From Nanobdellota archaeon (lineage in GTDB: Archaea; Nanobdellota; Nanobdellia; Woesearchaeales; WJKV01): DNA of 64,000 nucleotides. Positions 51,177-59,385 of the stretch are shown here, in pieces. The stretch lies in NCBI GenBank assembly GCA_023133595.1, contig JAGLWF010000001.1, positions 124,494-188,493 of the forward strand, written 5' to 3'. Numbering within the stretch: the first letter of the stretch is position 1; each line of letters opens with the position of its first letter. The notes under the pieces were generated by a model that saw only the letters and a program-made list of their open reading frames with translations, did no database searches and was not told where the DNA came from. The position numbers and the translations under genes are program-made.

Positions 51177-52760
51177 ATGATCAGAAAGACGATAATATTA
51201 GGCATTGTATTCCTGTTCTTCTTACTTCCATTTGCAACTGCAGGAAGTGAAACGATATATGATGCTTTTTTAAATGTTGACGAGACAGCAGAGACAAGCA
51301 TCGGAGAGTTCTCTATAAGATTCTATGAAAAACAAAACCAACAAGATACAATGATCCTTGAAAAGACCGATGAGAGCGGGTTCCGTCTCCTGATTGATGA
51401 TGGGGAATGTGAATTTGAAGAAGAGTATAAATATTGTTTTCAAGGAAGCCAGGTTGGAAGGCACGATTATGAAAAAGATAAAGATATCATGGCTTTAAAA
51501 TTATTTATCGCAAAACTATCTCCATCTTTGGAAAGAACCTTCTCAAAAAAAGACCTGATGGTTGGGGAAGAAGCAGAAGTCAGTGTCACAATTTCTATCC
51601 CTGACAATAGAAGGGCCACTGTATCATATGTTGATAAATTCCCAGAAGGATACCAGCTGAATAGTGGAAAAGCCAATGTCCGCGGGGATACAATAATGTA
51701 CGACGGAAGAATTGATGGGGATTTCACATTCACTTATTATGTGAAACTGATGCGGACAAATATTGAGCCATATATCTCAAAAGGAACTTTAAACTATGAT
51801 TTCGAAGGAAAAACAGGAAGACTAGTGACTGAAGAAGTAGAACTTAAGAAATTAAGTGACTTGGTGATCGAGGCTGAGTTTGAGCCAGAAGAAGCCGAGA
51901 TTGGAGAAGAAGTTGAACTTGAGATTAATTTGGATAAAAAGATTGATGACAGTCTTAAAATAAACAAACTAGAGATAATCTTTCCTTCTGGAACTGAATT
52001 CATACAGACAGAAGAAGATTTTGAACAGATAGGATTAATACATAAATGGAAATCAGATCGACTAACAGAAGATAAAGAATACAAATTCCAGCTCTGGCAA
52101 AAATCTTCTGAAGATTATGTTGTGAAGATTATTGCTGAGATTGATAGAAACGGAAACATCCAGACACAAGAAGCAGAAGCTATCTTAAAGTCAGGAGTCA
52201 AAGATCTGAAGCTTGGTCTGATCATCCCAAGCACGATAAGATATTCTAAAAATATCAATCTACGGGCGTATTTTGACAATAAGAATGAAAAGACATCTTT
52301 CAGGAATATTCAGTGCAGTATTTCCGGCGATCTGTTCAGCAAAGATTATTCATTTGAAAATTCTTTTGCCGGCAAAAAGACAAATATTGAGGATGAATCC
52401 TTAACAATAGAGGACACTTCTCCTAGAAATGTAACTCATACTTTCACTTGTACATATAATCTTCCGACAGGACAGTCAAAGACAGTTGAAGTGAAAAAAG
52501 AGAGTGTAATAAACATAACAGCTTCAGAGACTGAAGAGGAAGATGAGGATTTGGAAGGGGAGATTGTCGAGGATGGAGAACTTGACAGGAAAATTGGATT
52601 TAAAGATGAAGATGATAAAGAAGACACAGAAACAGATGATGGGGATGAAGATGAAGAAGACGATGAGCCAGGTTTCTTCAAGAAGATCATAGATTGGTTC
52701 AAAGGCTTGTTCTCAGGCGAGGATACTGAAGAAGAGAGTGAAGATTTAGAAGAAGAATAA
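51177..52760 (+). CDS. Large secreted or surface protein with acidic tail and amphipathic C-terminal helix
   Basis: The start is set at the ATG at 51177 (MIRKTIILGIVFLFF). The 527-residue product has a signal peptide ending near PFATAGS (about 23). Several beta domains follow: about 100-220 (TFSKKDLMVGEEAEVSVTISIPDNRR and DGDFTFTYYVKLMRT, a DUF11-like stalk type) and about 225-330 (EAEFEPEEAEIGEEVELEINLDKK). The end (about 450-527) is very acidic, interrupted by one amphipathic helix FFKKIIDWFKGLFSGE that may touch the membrane. No TM anchor or lipobox is present. Seen: export signal and adhesin-like repeats. Function unknown. Confidence 0.72.
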   Translation: MIRKTIILGIVFLFFLLPFATAGSETIYDAFLNVDETAETSIGEFSIRFYEKQNQQDTMILEKTDESGFRLLIDDGECEFEEEYKYCFQGSQVGRHDYEKDKDIMALKLFIAKLSPSLERTFSKKDLMVGEEAEVSVTISIPDNRRATVSYVDKFPEGYQLNSGKANVRGDTIMYDGRIDGDFTFTYYVKLMRTNIEPYISKGTLNYDFEGKTGRLVTEEVELKKLSDLVIEAEFEPEEAEIGEEVELEINLDKKIDDSLKINKLEIIFPSGTEFIQTEEDFEQIGLIHKWKSDRLTEDKEYKFQLWQKSSEDYVVKIIAEIDRNGNIQTQEAEAILKSGVKDLKLGLIIPSTIRYSKNINLRAYFDNKNEKTSFRNIQCSISGDLFSKDYSFENSFAGKKTNIEDESLTIEDTSPRNVTHTFTCTYNLPTGQSKTVEVKKESVINITASETEEEDEDLEGEIVEDGELDRKIGFKDEDDKEDTETDDGDEDEEDDEPGFFKKIIDWFKGLFSGEDTEEESEDLEEE

Positions 52761-53126
52761 TTATTTCTTAGCTTTGGCTGCAGTTGCTTTTTTCTTTGCA
52801 GGAGCTGCTGCTTTCTTAGGTTTTGGAGCTTCCACTGGTTTCTTTTTTCCCTTTCTTTTCTTGACTGGTCTTTCTGTCTTTGGCTTGCTCTTTTTCTCTT
52901 TAAGATCAATACCTAATTCCTTGAATGCAGAAACAACCTCTGCATGAGAAGCATTTTCTTTAAGTTTTAAGACTGTTTTCAACGAATGTAAATGTTTGAG
53001 ATTACATTTTTTTCTTCGTGTCTCGCCATCGACCAACACAACATTCTTTTCTGGTGAGGATAAGACTACACATTTCAGTCCAGCGTCACGTCCTGCTATT
53101 TTCAGGCATAATGTTCCTATCTTCAT
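52761..53126 (-). CDS. rpl14e: 50S ribosomal protein eL14
   Basis: A 121-residue protein whose first about 60 residues match archaeal L14e: IGTLCLKIAGRDAGLKCVVLSSPEKNVVLVDGETRRKKCNLKHLHSL, an SH3/KOW barrel. The remainder is a Lys/Pro/Ala-rich tail (KKKPVEAPKPKKAAAPAKKKATAAKAKK) not usual in archaeal L14e of about 75-95 residues. The gene overlaps rpl34e by 4 bp and ends the ribosomal operon; the cmk gene normally placed between L34e and L14e is missing. It binds the large subunit beside uL6. Confidence 0.93.
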   Translation of the reverse strand: MKIGTLCLKIAGRDAGLKCVVLSSPEKNVVLVDGETRRKKCNLKHLHSLKTVLKLKENASHAEVVSAFKELGIDLKEKKSKPKTERPVKKRKGKKKPVEAPKPKKAAAPAKKKATAAKAKK

Positions 53127-53401
53127 TTCTTTTCACTCTTTCGCACTTTTTCTTTTAGCTTTAGTCTTGTACATTTGCTGCACAAGACTCCACCGTACGG
53201 CCGTGTTGGTCTTTTTGCTGTCTTTGGCATCTTCTTCATCTTATAGGTACGCTGGCAAGCAACACCTTTAAGATACTGGCCGCAAGAACCGCATCTAGCA
53301 CGTTTTGGTTTTCTTCGGACAAAAGCTCTGACATTCTTGCTGCCAGGGGTCTTTCTCTGCACCCGCCTATATGTCCTTGATCGATATTTTCCTTCTACCA
53401 T
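53123..53401 (-). CDS. rpl34e: 50S ribosomal protein eL34
   Basis: A 92-residue protein. Signature: YRSRTYRRVQRKTPG at the N-terminus, then a zinc site CGSCGQYL...C (about 37-50) and CSKCTRLKLKEKV (about 72-84). The rest is strongly basic. Component of the large subunit. It lies 47 bp after the DUF106 gene and overlaps rpl14e by 4 bp; the adk gene expected between secY and DUF106 is absent upstream. Confidence 0.96.
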   Translation of the reverse strand: MVEGKYRSRTYRRVQRKTPGSKNVRAFVRRKPKRARCGSCGQYLKGVACQRTYKMKKMPKTAKRPTRPYGGVLCSKCTRLKLKEKVRKSEKK

Positions 53402-53448
53402 TCTGAATATTGTTTTTTTGAACTGTATTTAAAGTTTGTGGTCAATGT

Positions 53449-54219
53449 CTAATATAGCTTCATGAGCTTACGTGTGGATAAACTCACGACTATAGATATT
53501 AGGAAATATAATCCAAACCACCCTGGTTTCCAGCCAAACAGGCTAGTATCTCCCATTGGCTTTAATGCTTTATTTTCAATCTCTATCTTTTTCAGGATTG
53601 GATCTTTTTTCCGTACCTCGAGCGGTTTTTCATATTCTTGCTCTTCTGTGATCAAAATCTTTTTTTCGTATATCTTTTCATCATGCTCAAAGTTTAGGAT
53701 ATACCGTCCTTCTGGGCCTTGAAGAAGCCATTTTGCTTCATGATCATTAATTTTTATTATCTCTGGACTCAGGATCTCAAGACCATCTGCATTCAAAGTT
53801 ACATTTCCTGTAATTTCTGGTGCAAATTCCAGAGAGACATTGAATGGAGTGCCTGGCATTAACGGCATGAATGCTAGATTGGTTGCCAGCCATCCGAAAA
53901 AGAGTAAAATAGGAATCATTGTGAACAAAGTTGGTTTCATTGAATGCTTTGTCATCTCCATGCTCTTGGCCATCATCTTCTTCTGCAGAGCTGCGAACTG
54001 TTCTGGCTGTCCTTTCAGCTGTTTCAATTCTTTCTGCATTCGTTTGACTTCCAGCTTCATATGCTTCATCAAAGTTTGATTAGTAAGATATTTGTAGGCT
54101 ACATTGGAGATCAGTGATACTCCGACTGCGATAATAAATATTGCCCAGAATGCACCTAAACCTAACAAGGGCTTTAGGATAGGATCCATAATTGGATTTA
54201 ATGATTCTAAAAATACCAT
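53449..54219 (-). CDS. DUF106/EMC3-TMCO1 family membrane protein (Oxa1 superfamily)
   Basis: A 256-residue protein. A helix at about 20-40 (LGAFWAIFIIAVGVSLISNVAYKYL) is followed by a cytosolic helical hairpin with conserved KHMKLEVKRMQKELKQL and GQPEQFAALQKKMMAKSMEMTKHSMKPTLFTMIPILLFFGWL (about 66-112). A beta-rich external insert (about 130-215) and a third helix close it. This is the archaeal Oxa1-superfamily (Ylp1/EMC3) insertase layout. Family members insert membrane proteins near the ribosome. Its place straight after secY is conserved across archaea. The ORF starts 1 bp before secY ends. Confidence 0.92.
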   Translation of the reverse strand: MVFLESLNPIMDPILKPLLGLGAFWAIFIIAVGVSLISNVAYKYLTNQTLMKHMKLEVKRMQKELKQLKGQPEQFAALQKKMMAKSMEMTKHSMKPTLFTMIPILLFFGWLATNLAFMPLMPGTPFNVSLEFAPEITGNVTLNADGLEILSPEIIKINDHEAKWLLQGPEGRYILNFEHDEKIYEKKILITEEQEYEKPLEVRKKDPILKKIEIENKALKPMGDTSLFGWKPGWFGLYFLISIVVSLSTRKLMKLY

Positions 54220-54220
54220 C

Positions 54221-55660
54221 TTAACGTTCCATAAATTTTCGCATCGCAGGATGCATATCCATCATGTGATGCTTTGCTATCTCTTCATATAATTGATAAA
54301 TGATCATGACTGCTAGAAGAATACCTGTTCCTCTGCTAAGTGCGCCTGTCAGGTCAGCTGTCGCTGCTAGGACCCCTACTGCCAAACCTCCCATAATTGT
54401 AAGCGGAGTGATATACCTGTTAAGGATTCTCTCTAAAATTCGAATATCTTTTCTGAATCCTGGGATTTGCAGACCAGAGGACATTATCTGTTTTGAGACC
54501 GAATGCGCATCCTGGCCAGAAGTCTGCATCCAGAAATAACTAAAAATAATTGCTCCAATGACCATCAGTACGATGTAACCAAATGCAAACTTTAATTGAG
54601 CAAATGCAAAATTTCCAGCGAGCAAGTTCTGGACAAGTTCTGGTGCCTGCGCATACTGTATGATTCCATGGCCAGCATCCGGCGTGGTTACTTGTCCCAC
54701 AACATGTATCGAGATCCAGTTCACGATCGCGTTGCCGGATTTTACTGCCCAGTTCTCCATCAACTGTCCCCACAGCTGTATGTTTGCGAGAAGCGCAGCT
54801 ACAAGAATTACTGGGATGTTAGAAGTGTACATGAAACGCAGAGGCCATCTCATCCCATATCCACGTACACGACCGAATGATAATGGAATTTCTACCTTCA
54901 TAGATTGGAAATATACAGCCATGACAAAGACTACTACTGTAAAAAATAGTGCGGATCCCGCCAATAGTGCTGCATCTCCCTGGTTTCTTGCTAAATGTAC
55001 AAATAATGCGAATATCTTTCCTACAGGAGGTTGTCCTGTGCCAAAGGCCCAATTACCTCCAGCATCAAGCGGAGAAATCGACTGGATAAGGATTTCCTGC
55101 GCAACATTCGCGACAATGAATAATGAAATTCCTGAACCAAAGCCCCACTTCTGCACAACTTCGTCCATGAATAATATTATCATGCCCCCTAGGAACAACT
55201 GCCCTATCAATACTAATTGCAGTGTGAAGAATGAAGTTCCTGCGATTGCCGGGTTTGGACTGAATCCTCCCATGAATACATAGATGCAGGCTTCGAATAT
55301 TACAAAGAATATTGCCAGCAGTTTCTGTGTTCCCTGGAATGATTTCTTGCCTTCAGTTGTTGTAAGATCAAACTTGACAATACCTGATCCATTCAATAGC
55401 TGCAACACAATGGAAGCTGTAACAATCGGACCTATACCTAACGAGGTGATTGTTCCGAAACTTGCTCCAAGAATAATTCCTAGCTGTTCGAACCTGAACT
55501 GGTATGCTGGATCCAAGCCGAATAAAGAAATTGTTCCAAGAATAAAGAATAATACAAGAATGATTAGAGTCCATTTCAATTTTTCCTTGAAAGAAAGCTT
55601 TCTCTGGGTTGGGCCTCTAACTTCTGGCAGATGAGTGATTATTGCTTTGTATAAAGACAT
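54221..55660 (-). CDS. secY: Preprotein translocase subunit SecY
   Basis: A 479-residue protein with ten helices and archaeal SecY motifs: LGIGPIVTASIVLQLL (plug and helix 2 region), GFGSGISLFIVANVAQEIL (about 175-193), RFMYTSNIPVILVAALLANIQLW (about 278-300), and the C-terminal loop with GFRKDIRILERILNRYI. It is the channel of the Sec translocon, with SecE and Sec61beta encoded elsewhere. It is the exit for the lipoproteins, OST substrates and secreted proteins of this window. It lies between uL15 and DUF106; adk does not follow it. Confidence 0.97.
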   Translation of the reverse strand: MSLYKAIITHLPEVRGPTQRKLSFKEKLKWTLIILVLFFILGTISLFGLDPAYQFRFEQLGIILGASFGTITSLGIGPIVTASIVLQLLNGSGIVKFDLTTTEGKKSFQGTQKLLAIFFVIFEACIYVFMGGFSPNPAIAGTSFFTLQLVLIGQLFLGGMIILFMDEVVQKWGFGSGISLFIVANVAQEILIQSISPLDAGGNWAFGTGQPPVGKIFALFVHLARNQGDAALLAGSALFFTVVVFVMAVYFQSMKVEIPLSFGRVRGYGMRWPLRFMYTSNIPVILVAALLANIQLWGQLMENWAVKSGNAIVNWISIHVVGQVTTPDAGHGIIQYAQAPELVQNLLAGNFAFAQLKFAFGYIVLMVIGAIIFSYFWMQTSGQDAHSVSKQIMSSGLQIPGFRKDIRILERILNRYITPLTIMGGLAVGVLAATADLTGALSRGTGILLAVMIIYQLYEEIAKHHMMDMHPAMRKFMER

Positions 55661-55682
55661 TGTCCCCTAACCCGTATGATCT

Positions 55683-56180
55683 TTATTCCTTCTTGACTTC
55701 TTCTGCAGGTGCTGCTGGTTTTACTTCTTTCACTGTTTTGAACTCTACTTTTCCGCCTGCCTTCTCAATCTTTGAGATTGCAGTCTTGCTTGCAGAAGTG
55801 ATCTTAAGCATATATTTTTTCTTGGTCTGGCCTGTTCCAAGAAGTTTTGCATATCCTAATTTTTGCAGGTTGATCACATAAGCACCTGATTTTTCTTCAG
55901 CAATCTTATTCTTGATCATTCTAGGCAGTTTTCTGTCCAGATCTGCGATATTGATAGAATCTTGCTTGCGCTGTTTGGTTTTCTTGACTGACTTGAATCC
56001 GTGCTTGCCAAAATACGTTTTAACATTGATACTAGGTTTCTTTGCATCTCCACGTTTACCAGTACCAGCCATCCCGCGTCCTCCACGGTTTCCAGCACCA
56101 CGATGTTTTTTCATCGAACCCCAGCCATGAGTTGTTTGGCCTCGGTATTTCACACATTTCTTTCTTTTTCTTTTTGCCAT
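55683..56180 (-). CDS. rpl15: 50S ribosomal protein uL15
   Basis: A 165-residue protein starting MAKRKRKKCVKYRGQTTHGWGSMKKHRGAGNRGGRGMAG, the Arg/Gly-rich extended N-terminus of archaeal L15. The globular C-terminal region follows, with VINLQKLGYAKLLGTGQTKKKYMLKITSASKTAISKIEKAGGKVE (about 105-150). The Pro/Ala/Glu tail is short. It is separated from uL30 by the extra membrane protein gene. Sits at the junction of 23S domains. Confidence 0.96.
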   Translation of the reverse strand: MAKRKRKKCVKYRGQTTHGWGSMKKHRGAGNRGGRGMAGTGKRGDAKKPSINVKTYFGKHGFKSVKKTKQRKQDSINIADLDRKLPRMIKNKIAEEKSGAYVINLQKLGYAKLLGTGQTKKKYMLKITSASKTAISKIEKAGGKVEFKTVKEVKPAAPAEEVKKE

Positions 56181-56181
56181 T

Positions 56182-56499
56182 TTACTTCAATTTTGTTTGA
56201 CTTACAACATATATCTGGAATATTGCAAATGCAAGATATATTGCATATAGCCAGTTTATGTTAATTATCAGCAGGATCAATGCATGGACTGCGATCAGAG
56301 CAGACCAGACAAAAACCAGTAAAAAACAGGTTCTGTTCTTTAGCAGAGTGCCGATCAATAGCGCCAACACAATGATTGGCAATATTATTGTGAACCATCC
56401 AAGATCACTGATGAACCTTGGCAAAATCAAAAGCAAAGTCAATAACTGTATCCCTAAGAGGATATTGACAATGATCCATTTGATATCTGTTTTCATCAT
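56182..56499 (-). CDS. Small four-helix membrane protein inserted in the ribosomal operon
   Basis: A 105-residue protein, almost all hydrophobic, with about four helices: 8-28 (IIVNILLGIQLLTLLLILPRF), 33-53, 57-77 and 82-100. Charged residues lie only at ends (MKTDIKW, KNRT, SQTKLK). I recognise no family. It sits between uL30 (11 bp) and uL15 (1 bp) in an otherwise standard archaeal cluster, so it is co-transcribed with them. Its position upstream of secY makes a role in membrane protein insertion or ribosome-membrane contact possible; that is speculation. Confidence 0.65.
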   Translation of the reverse strand: MMKTDIKWIIVNILLGIQLLTLLLILPRFISDLGWFTIILPIIVLALLIGTLLKNRTCFLLVFVWSALIAVHALILLIININWLYAIYLAFAIFQIYVVSQTKLK

Positions 56500-56510
56500 C
56501 TATCGAGCTT

Positions 56511-56891
56511 TCACAACATCTTTCTGATCAGGGTGTCCATGCTTGGTCTCTTGCCCAGAGCACCGCCGCGAGCATAAGATGTTTTGATTCCTTTTCTCTC
56601 AAATCCTCCGCGTGGGGGATTTAATCTGTAAGTCTTCTCTTTGATCTTCTTTATTTTGCTTTTTTCTAATCCTGCAATAACCTCATCACTAACAGGACCA
56701 TATGCTACAAAATCTTTGACTTTTCGCAGCATGCCAAAAGTAATTGGATTGCTATTAACAATAACGCAATTGTGCTGATTAAATAAATTCAAGTGTTGAA
56801 GAGTTTTCTTGAAATCATGACGGACATGAATCATACCTCTAATTAGAATCGCTGCGTACTTTTTTCCTTTAGGTGCACTTTCTTCTGCCAT
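56511..56891 (-). CDS. rpl30: 50S ribosomal protein uL30
   Basis: A 126-residue protein. The N-terminal domain KYAAILIRGMIHVRHDFKKTLQHLNLFNQHNCVIVNSNPITFGMLRKVKDFVAYG is typical L30. The archaeal C-terminal extension ends with YRLNPPRGGFERKGIKTSYARGGALGKR. Shorter than the common about 150 residues. It follows uS5 by 2 bp and belongs to the large subunit. Confidence 0.95.
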   Translation of the reverse strand: MAEESAPKGKKYAAILIRGMIHVRHDFKKTLQHLNLFNQHNCVIVNSNPITFGMLRKVKDFVAYGPVSDEVIAGLEKSKIKKIKEKTYRLNPPRGGFERKGIKTSYARGGALGKRPSMDTLIRKML

Positions 56892-56893
56892 TT

Positions 56894-57754
56894 TTATTCT
56901 GATTTCTCCTCTCCTGTTTCTGCTGCAGGTTCAGCTGTTTCTTGAGGAAGAGTCTCTGCGAGCTCTTCTGCTTTCAGTGGCTGTGTTGTCTTGATAGCTC
57001 CCTCAACAGCTCCTTGTGAATCTACATGTCTAGCTTGAATCTTTGTTGTCATCAGGTTCTTCAAAGCTTCAAAACAAGCCCTGATCAGGTTTGCTTTGAC
57101 AACTGTTCTACCTTTTGTCTTTGACCATACATCTTTGATGCCTGCTAATCGTAATATTTTCTGGCACTCTTTCTCAACACAAAGCCCGGTTCCTTTCGGT
57201 GCAGGAATCAGTGTGATCTCGCATGAACCGCATTTTCCGCTCACAGTGTACGGAATAGAATGAGGGGTCTTACATCCACACTCCCAACTACCGCATCCGC
57301 GTCTTATTTTTATTGTGTTTAATTTTGCTTTTCTGAATGCTTTCTCTCTTGCCGGAATAGTTTCTTTACTTTTTCCATGGCCAATGCCAACATAACCATC
57401 TGTGTTTCCTACGACTGCAAAAGCTGCAAATGAAAGTACATTTCCTTCTTTGGTCTTCTTTTGCGTTTGCCTGAATGCCCTTCTTTTACCGCCCCCGAAT
57501 TTTCCTTTAGCTTGTCCAATAAGCAGTAAGTCAGATTCAAGATTGGGTAATAATACGTCTATAATTTGCTGCTCTATTATAGGCTTGCCAGTATCAAGGA
57601 TCTGGCTGATATCGACAATCTCGCCGCTCTTCACTTTTTTTCCAAGAGCAGTAAGCGGTTTCCATTCATTGATATCAAAACTTTGCTTCTGTCCGCCTCT
57701 CGCATTTCGCGGATTTCTGGTTTGATTTTTTCTTGTGTTTTTCATTTTTATCAT
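56894..57754 (-). CDS. rps5: 30S ribosomal protein uS5
   Basis: A 286-residue protein. The double-stranded-RNA-binding fold with EGNVLSFAAFAVVGNTDGYVGIGHGKSKETIPAREKAFRKAKLN (about 102-145) is followed by the archaeal Cys segment RRGCGSWECGCKTPHSIPYTVSGKCGSCEITLIPAPKGTGL, and the S5-like C domain LRLAGIKDVWSKTKGRTVVKANLIRACFEAL. Longer than usual (about 210-240) by an N-terminal basic stretch and a Glu/Thr/Ala-rich tail of about 45 residues. It starts within uL18's stop (4-bp overlap) and helps decoding fidelity. Confidence 0.96.
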   Translation of the reverse strand: MIKMKNTRKNQTRNPRNARGGQKQSFDINEWKPLTALGKKVKSGEIVDISQILDTGKPIIEQQIIDVLLPNLESDLLLIGQAKGKFGGGKRRAFRQTQKKTKEGNVLSFAAFAVVGNTDGYVGIGHGKSKETIPAREKAFRKAKLNTIKIRRGCGSWECGCKTPHSIPYTVSGKCGSCEITLIPAPKGTGLCVEKECQKILRLAGIKDVWSKTKGRTVVKANLIRACFEALKNLMTTKIQARHVDSQGAVEGAIKTTQPLKAEELAETLPQETAEPAAETGEEKSE

Positions 57755-58326
57755 GCTTTTGAATCTATCTTTTGTTTGATTTCTTCAAAGTGTTTTTGTA
57801 TATCCTCTGGAGAAAATCCATTTTTTATGTAGGAACTGAACTGCTTGTTGTAAGCATCTGTTCCTTTGATTTTATTTGCATACTCTTCTATATGCTTTCC
57901 AGATATCCTGTCTAGTTTCGGGAAAATCTCTTCTGAATGTATGACATCCAGGCCAGCATCCAGAACACCTTTTAATGCTGCATAAACATTGCTTCCTTTT
58001 GTGATATTGCTTTTGTTAGTATCAAAAATTAATTTTTTCTTCTGCTCTTTAACTTTCTTACCGCAAAGGTATCCTATAAGATAAGCTGCTGGTGCGTTTG
58101 TCCTATGCGCTTTCCATCCCAGTTTCTGCAATTGTTTTGAATGGCAAGCAAAGACAACTCGATCTCCGTCAGGGAAATATTCAATACACTGGACCAAGAT
58201 TTCGTTAGAGGAGATTCGTATAACTAACCTTGGCAAACCGGATTTCAACATGTTAAGCCTTTTCTTATAGCTAGTTTTGCCTTGCTTCTTCCTTCTATAC
58301 TTAATCACTGGTTTTGATTTTCTCAT
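57751..58326 (-). CDS. rpl18: 50S ribosomal protein uL18
   Basis: A 191-residue archaeal-type L18 (5S rRNA-binding). It starts with YRRKKQGKTSYKKRLNMLKSGLPRLVIRISSNEILVQCIEYFPDGD and contains NAPAAYLIGYLCGKKV (about 78-93), then VYAALKGVLDAGLDVIHSEEIFPKLDRISGKHIEEYA. It overlaps the eL19 stop by 4 bp. Central-protuberance component. Confidence 0.96.
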   Translation of the reverse strand: MRKSKPVIKYRRKKQGKTSYKKRLNMLKSGLPRLVIRISSNEILVQCIEYFPDGDRVVFACHSKQLQKLGWKAHRTNAPAAYLIGYLCGKKVKEQKKKLIFDTNKSNITKGSNVYAALKGVLDAGLDVIHSEEIFPKLDRISGKHIEEYANKIKGTDAYNKQFSSYIKNGFSPEDIQKHFEEIKQKIDSKA

Positions 58327-58775
58327 TTTTTCTTCACATATCCTTTCTCAGAGATGAATAATTTAATGTGCCTTTTATTTCTGAAAAAACCTCCTTTGCT
58401 CTTTCTGACTAATTCTCGATAATCCCCTACTGCAATCAGATCCTTATCGCGCAGTTCTTTCAAAAATGCTCGCTGGACACGCATACGCTGAATCCATTCC
58501 CCTTTTCTTGAGGAACGTGCGTTCTCGGAACCTTTTCTGGAACCTTGACCTCTTCTTCTGCTCTTTTTCTTCTGGGTTTGTCTTTTCTTTGCACGGACCC
58601 GAGAGGTTCCTCTGATCTGTTTCTTGACAATCAAACCGTTATTGATCATGTTTCGAATATCCTGTTTAGTTATAGCTTCCTTTATCTCTTCTAATCGTGC
58701 AGGGTCAATCCATACATGGTCTGACGAACACTTGAGCAACTGTGACGCTAACCGTTTTTGTACTGTCAATCTCAT
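58323..58775 (-). CDS. rpl19e: 50S ribosomal protein eL19
   Basis: A 150-residue protein. Signature: QKRLASQLLKCSSDHVWIDPARLEEIKEAITKQDIRNMINNGLIVKKQIRGTSRVRAKKRQTQKKKSRRRGQGSRKG, the long basic helix-turn that enters domain III of 23S rRNA. It follows eL32 by 2 bp in the conserved order. No oddities beyond normal length. Confidence 0.97.
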   Translation of the reverse strand: MRLTVQKRLASQLLKCSSDHVWIDPARLEEIKEAITKQDIRNMINNGLIVKKQIRGTSRVRAKKRQTQKKKSRRRGQGSRKGSENARSSRKGEWIQRMRVQRAFLKELRDKDLIAVGDYRELVRKSKGGFFRNKRHIKLFISEKGYVKKK

Positions 58776-58777
58776 TT

Positions 58778-59383
58778 TTATTTACCTGATGCCAAAATCT
58801 TATCTTTTTCCTTTTTCTCAGCTTTTATTTTTTCTGGTATTGCATATTCTGGAGTTGCCGGCTCTGCTTTTGGCTTTGCTTTCTCTTTCTCTTTTTTCTT
58901 CTCCTCAAGTTTCTTCTTCTTTGCTGCCTTCTCAGAAGCCTTCTTTTTCTTTCCCTCCTTCTTTGCTTCTATCTTCTTTTTATGATCCTCAAGATATTTC
59001 TTTGGATCTTTGATATTTAGGATTGTGATATCTTTTTTTACAGCCTCTTCTATGATCTGTACTCTTTTTTTCTCACCAACATTAGAGCTTATGATAACAC
59101 CATGTTCATTCTTATCAAGCTCGCCCAAATCCGATGCTGTGGAAATCAAAACAGGGGCATGCCCAGACGGATGTAGTCCGCGTACCAAAGCAGGAGATTT
59201 CCAGCCGATTTGTATTTTCCTTCTATATCCTCTTTTATTGAGTCGCATCTTTGAATGCAAGCCTCGGGGCCGTTTCCATTTCTTTGGAAGAGCGATCTTC
59301 TTATGAGCATCCTGATAGATGAAATCTGGCTTTTTTCTCTTGATCTTTTTTCTCAATTCGAGCAATTCTTTTTTGTCTGCCAT
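58778..59383 (-). CDS. rpl32e: 50S ribosomal protein eL32 with long charged tail
   Basis: A 201-residue protein. Residues about 1-125 are the L32e core: KPDFIYQDAHKKIALPKKWKRPRGLHSKMRLNKRGYRRKIQIGWKSPALVRGLHPSGHAPVLI. Residues about 125-201 are an added tail of Lys/Glu-rich coiled coil (KEGKKKKASEKAAKKKKLEEKKKEKEKAKPK) with a final Ala/Pro segment. Typical archaeal L32e is about 130 residues. Tails of this type recur in this window (eL14, uS5, uS3). Confidence 0.95.
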   Translation of the reverse strand: MADKKELLELRKKIKRKKPDFIYQDAHKKIALPKKWKRPRGLHSKMRLNKRGYRRKIQIGWKSPALVRGLHPSGHAPVLISTASDLGELDKNEHGVIISSNVGEKKRVQIIEEAVKKDITILNIKDPKKYLEDHKKKIEAKKEGKKKKASEKAAKKKKLEEKKKEKEKAKPKAEPATPEYAIPEKIKAEKKEKDKILASGK

Positions 59384-59385
59384 TT

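Noticed and set aside
52436-52909. 157-residue Ser/Lys-rich minus-strand ORF
   Set aside because: Antisense to the acidic tail of the secreted protein and overlapping the true eL14 gene in another frame.
54596-55634. Several plus-strand ORFs of 94-207 residues opposite secY
   Set aside because: Shadows of the secY coding sequence; none has recognisable motifs.
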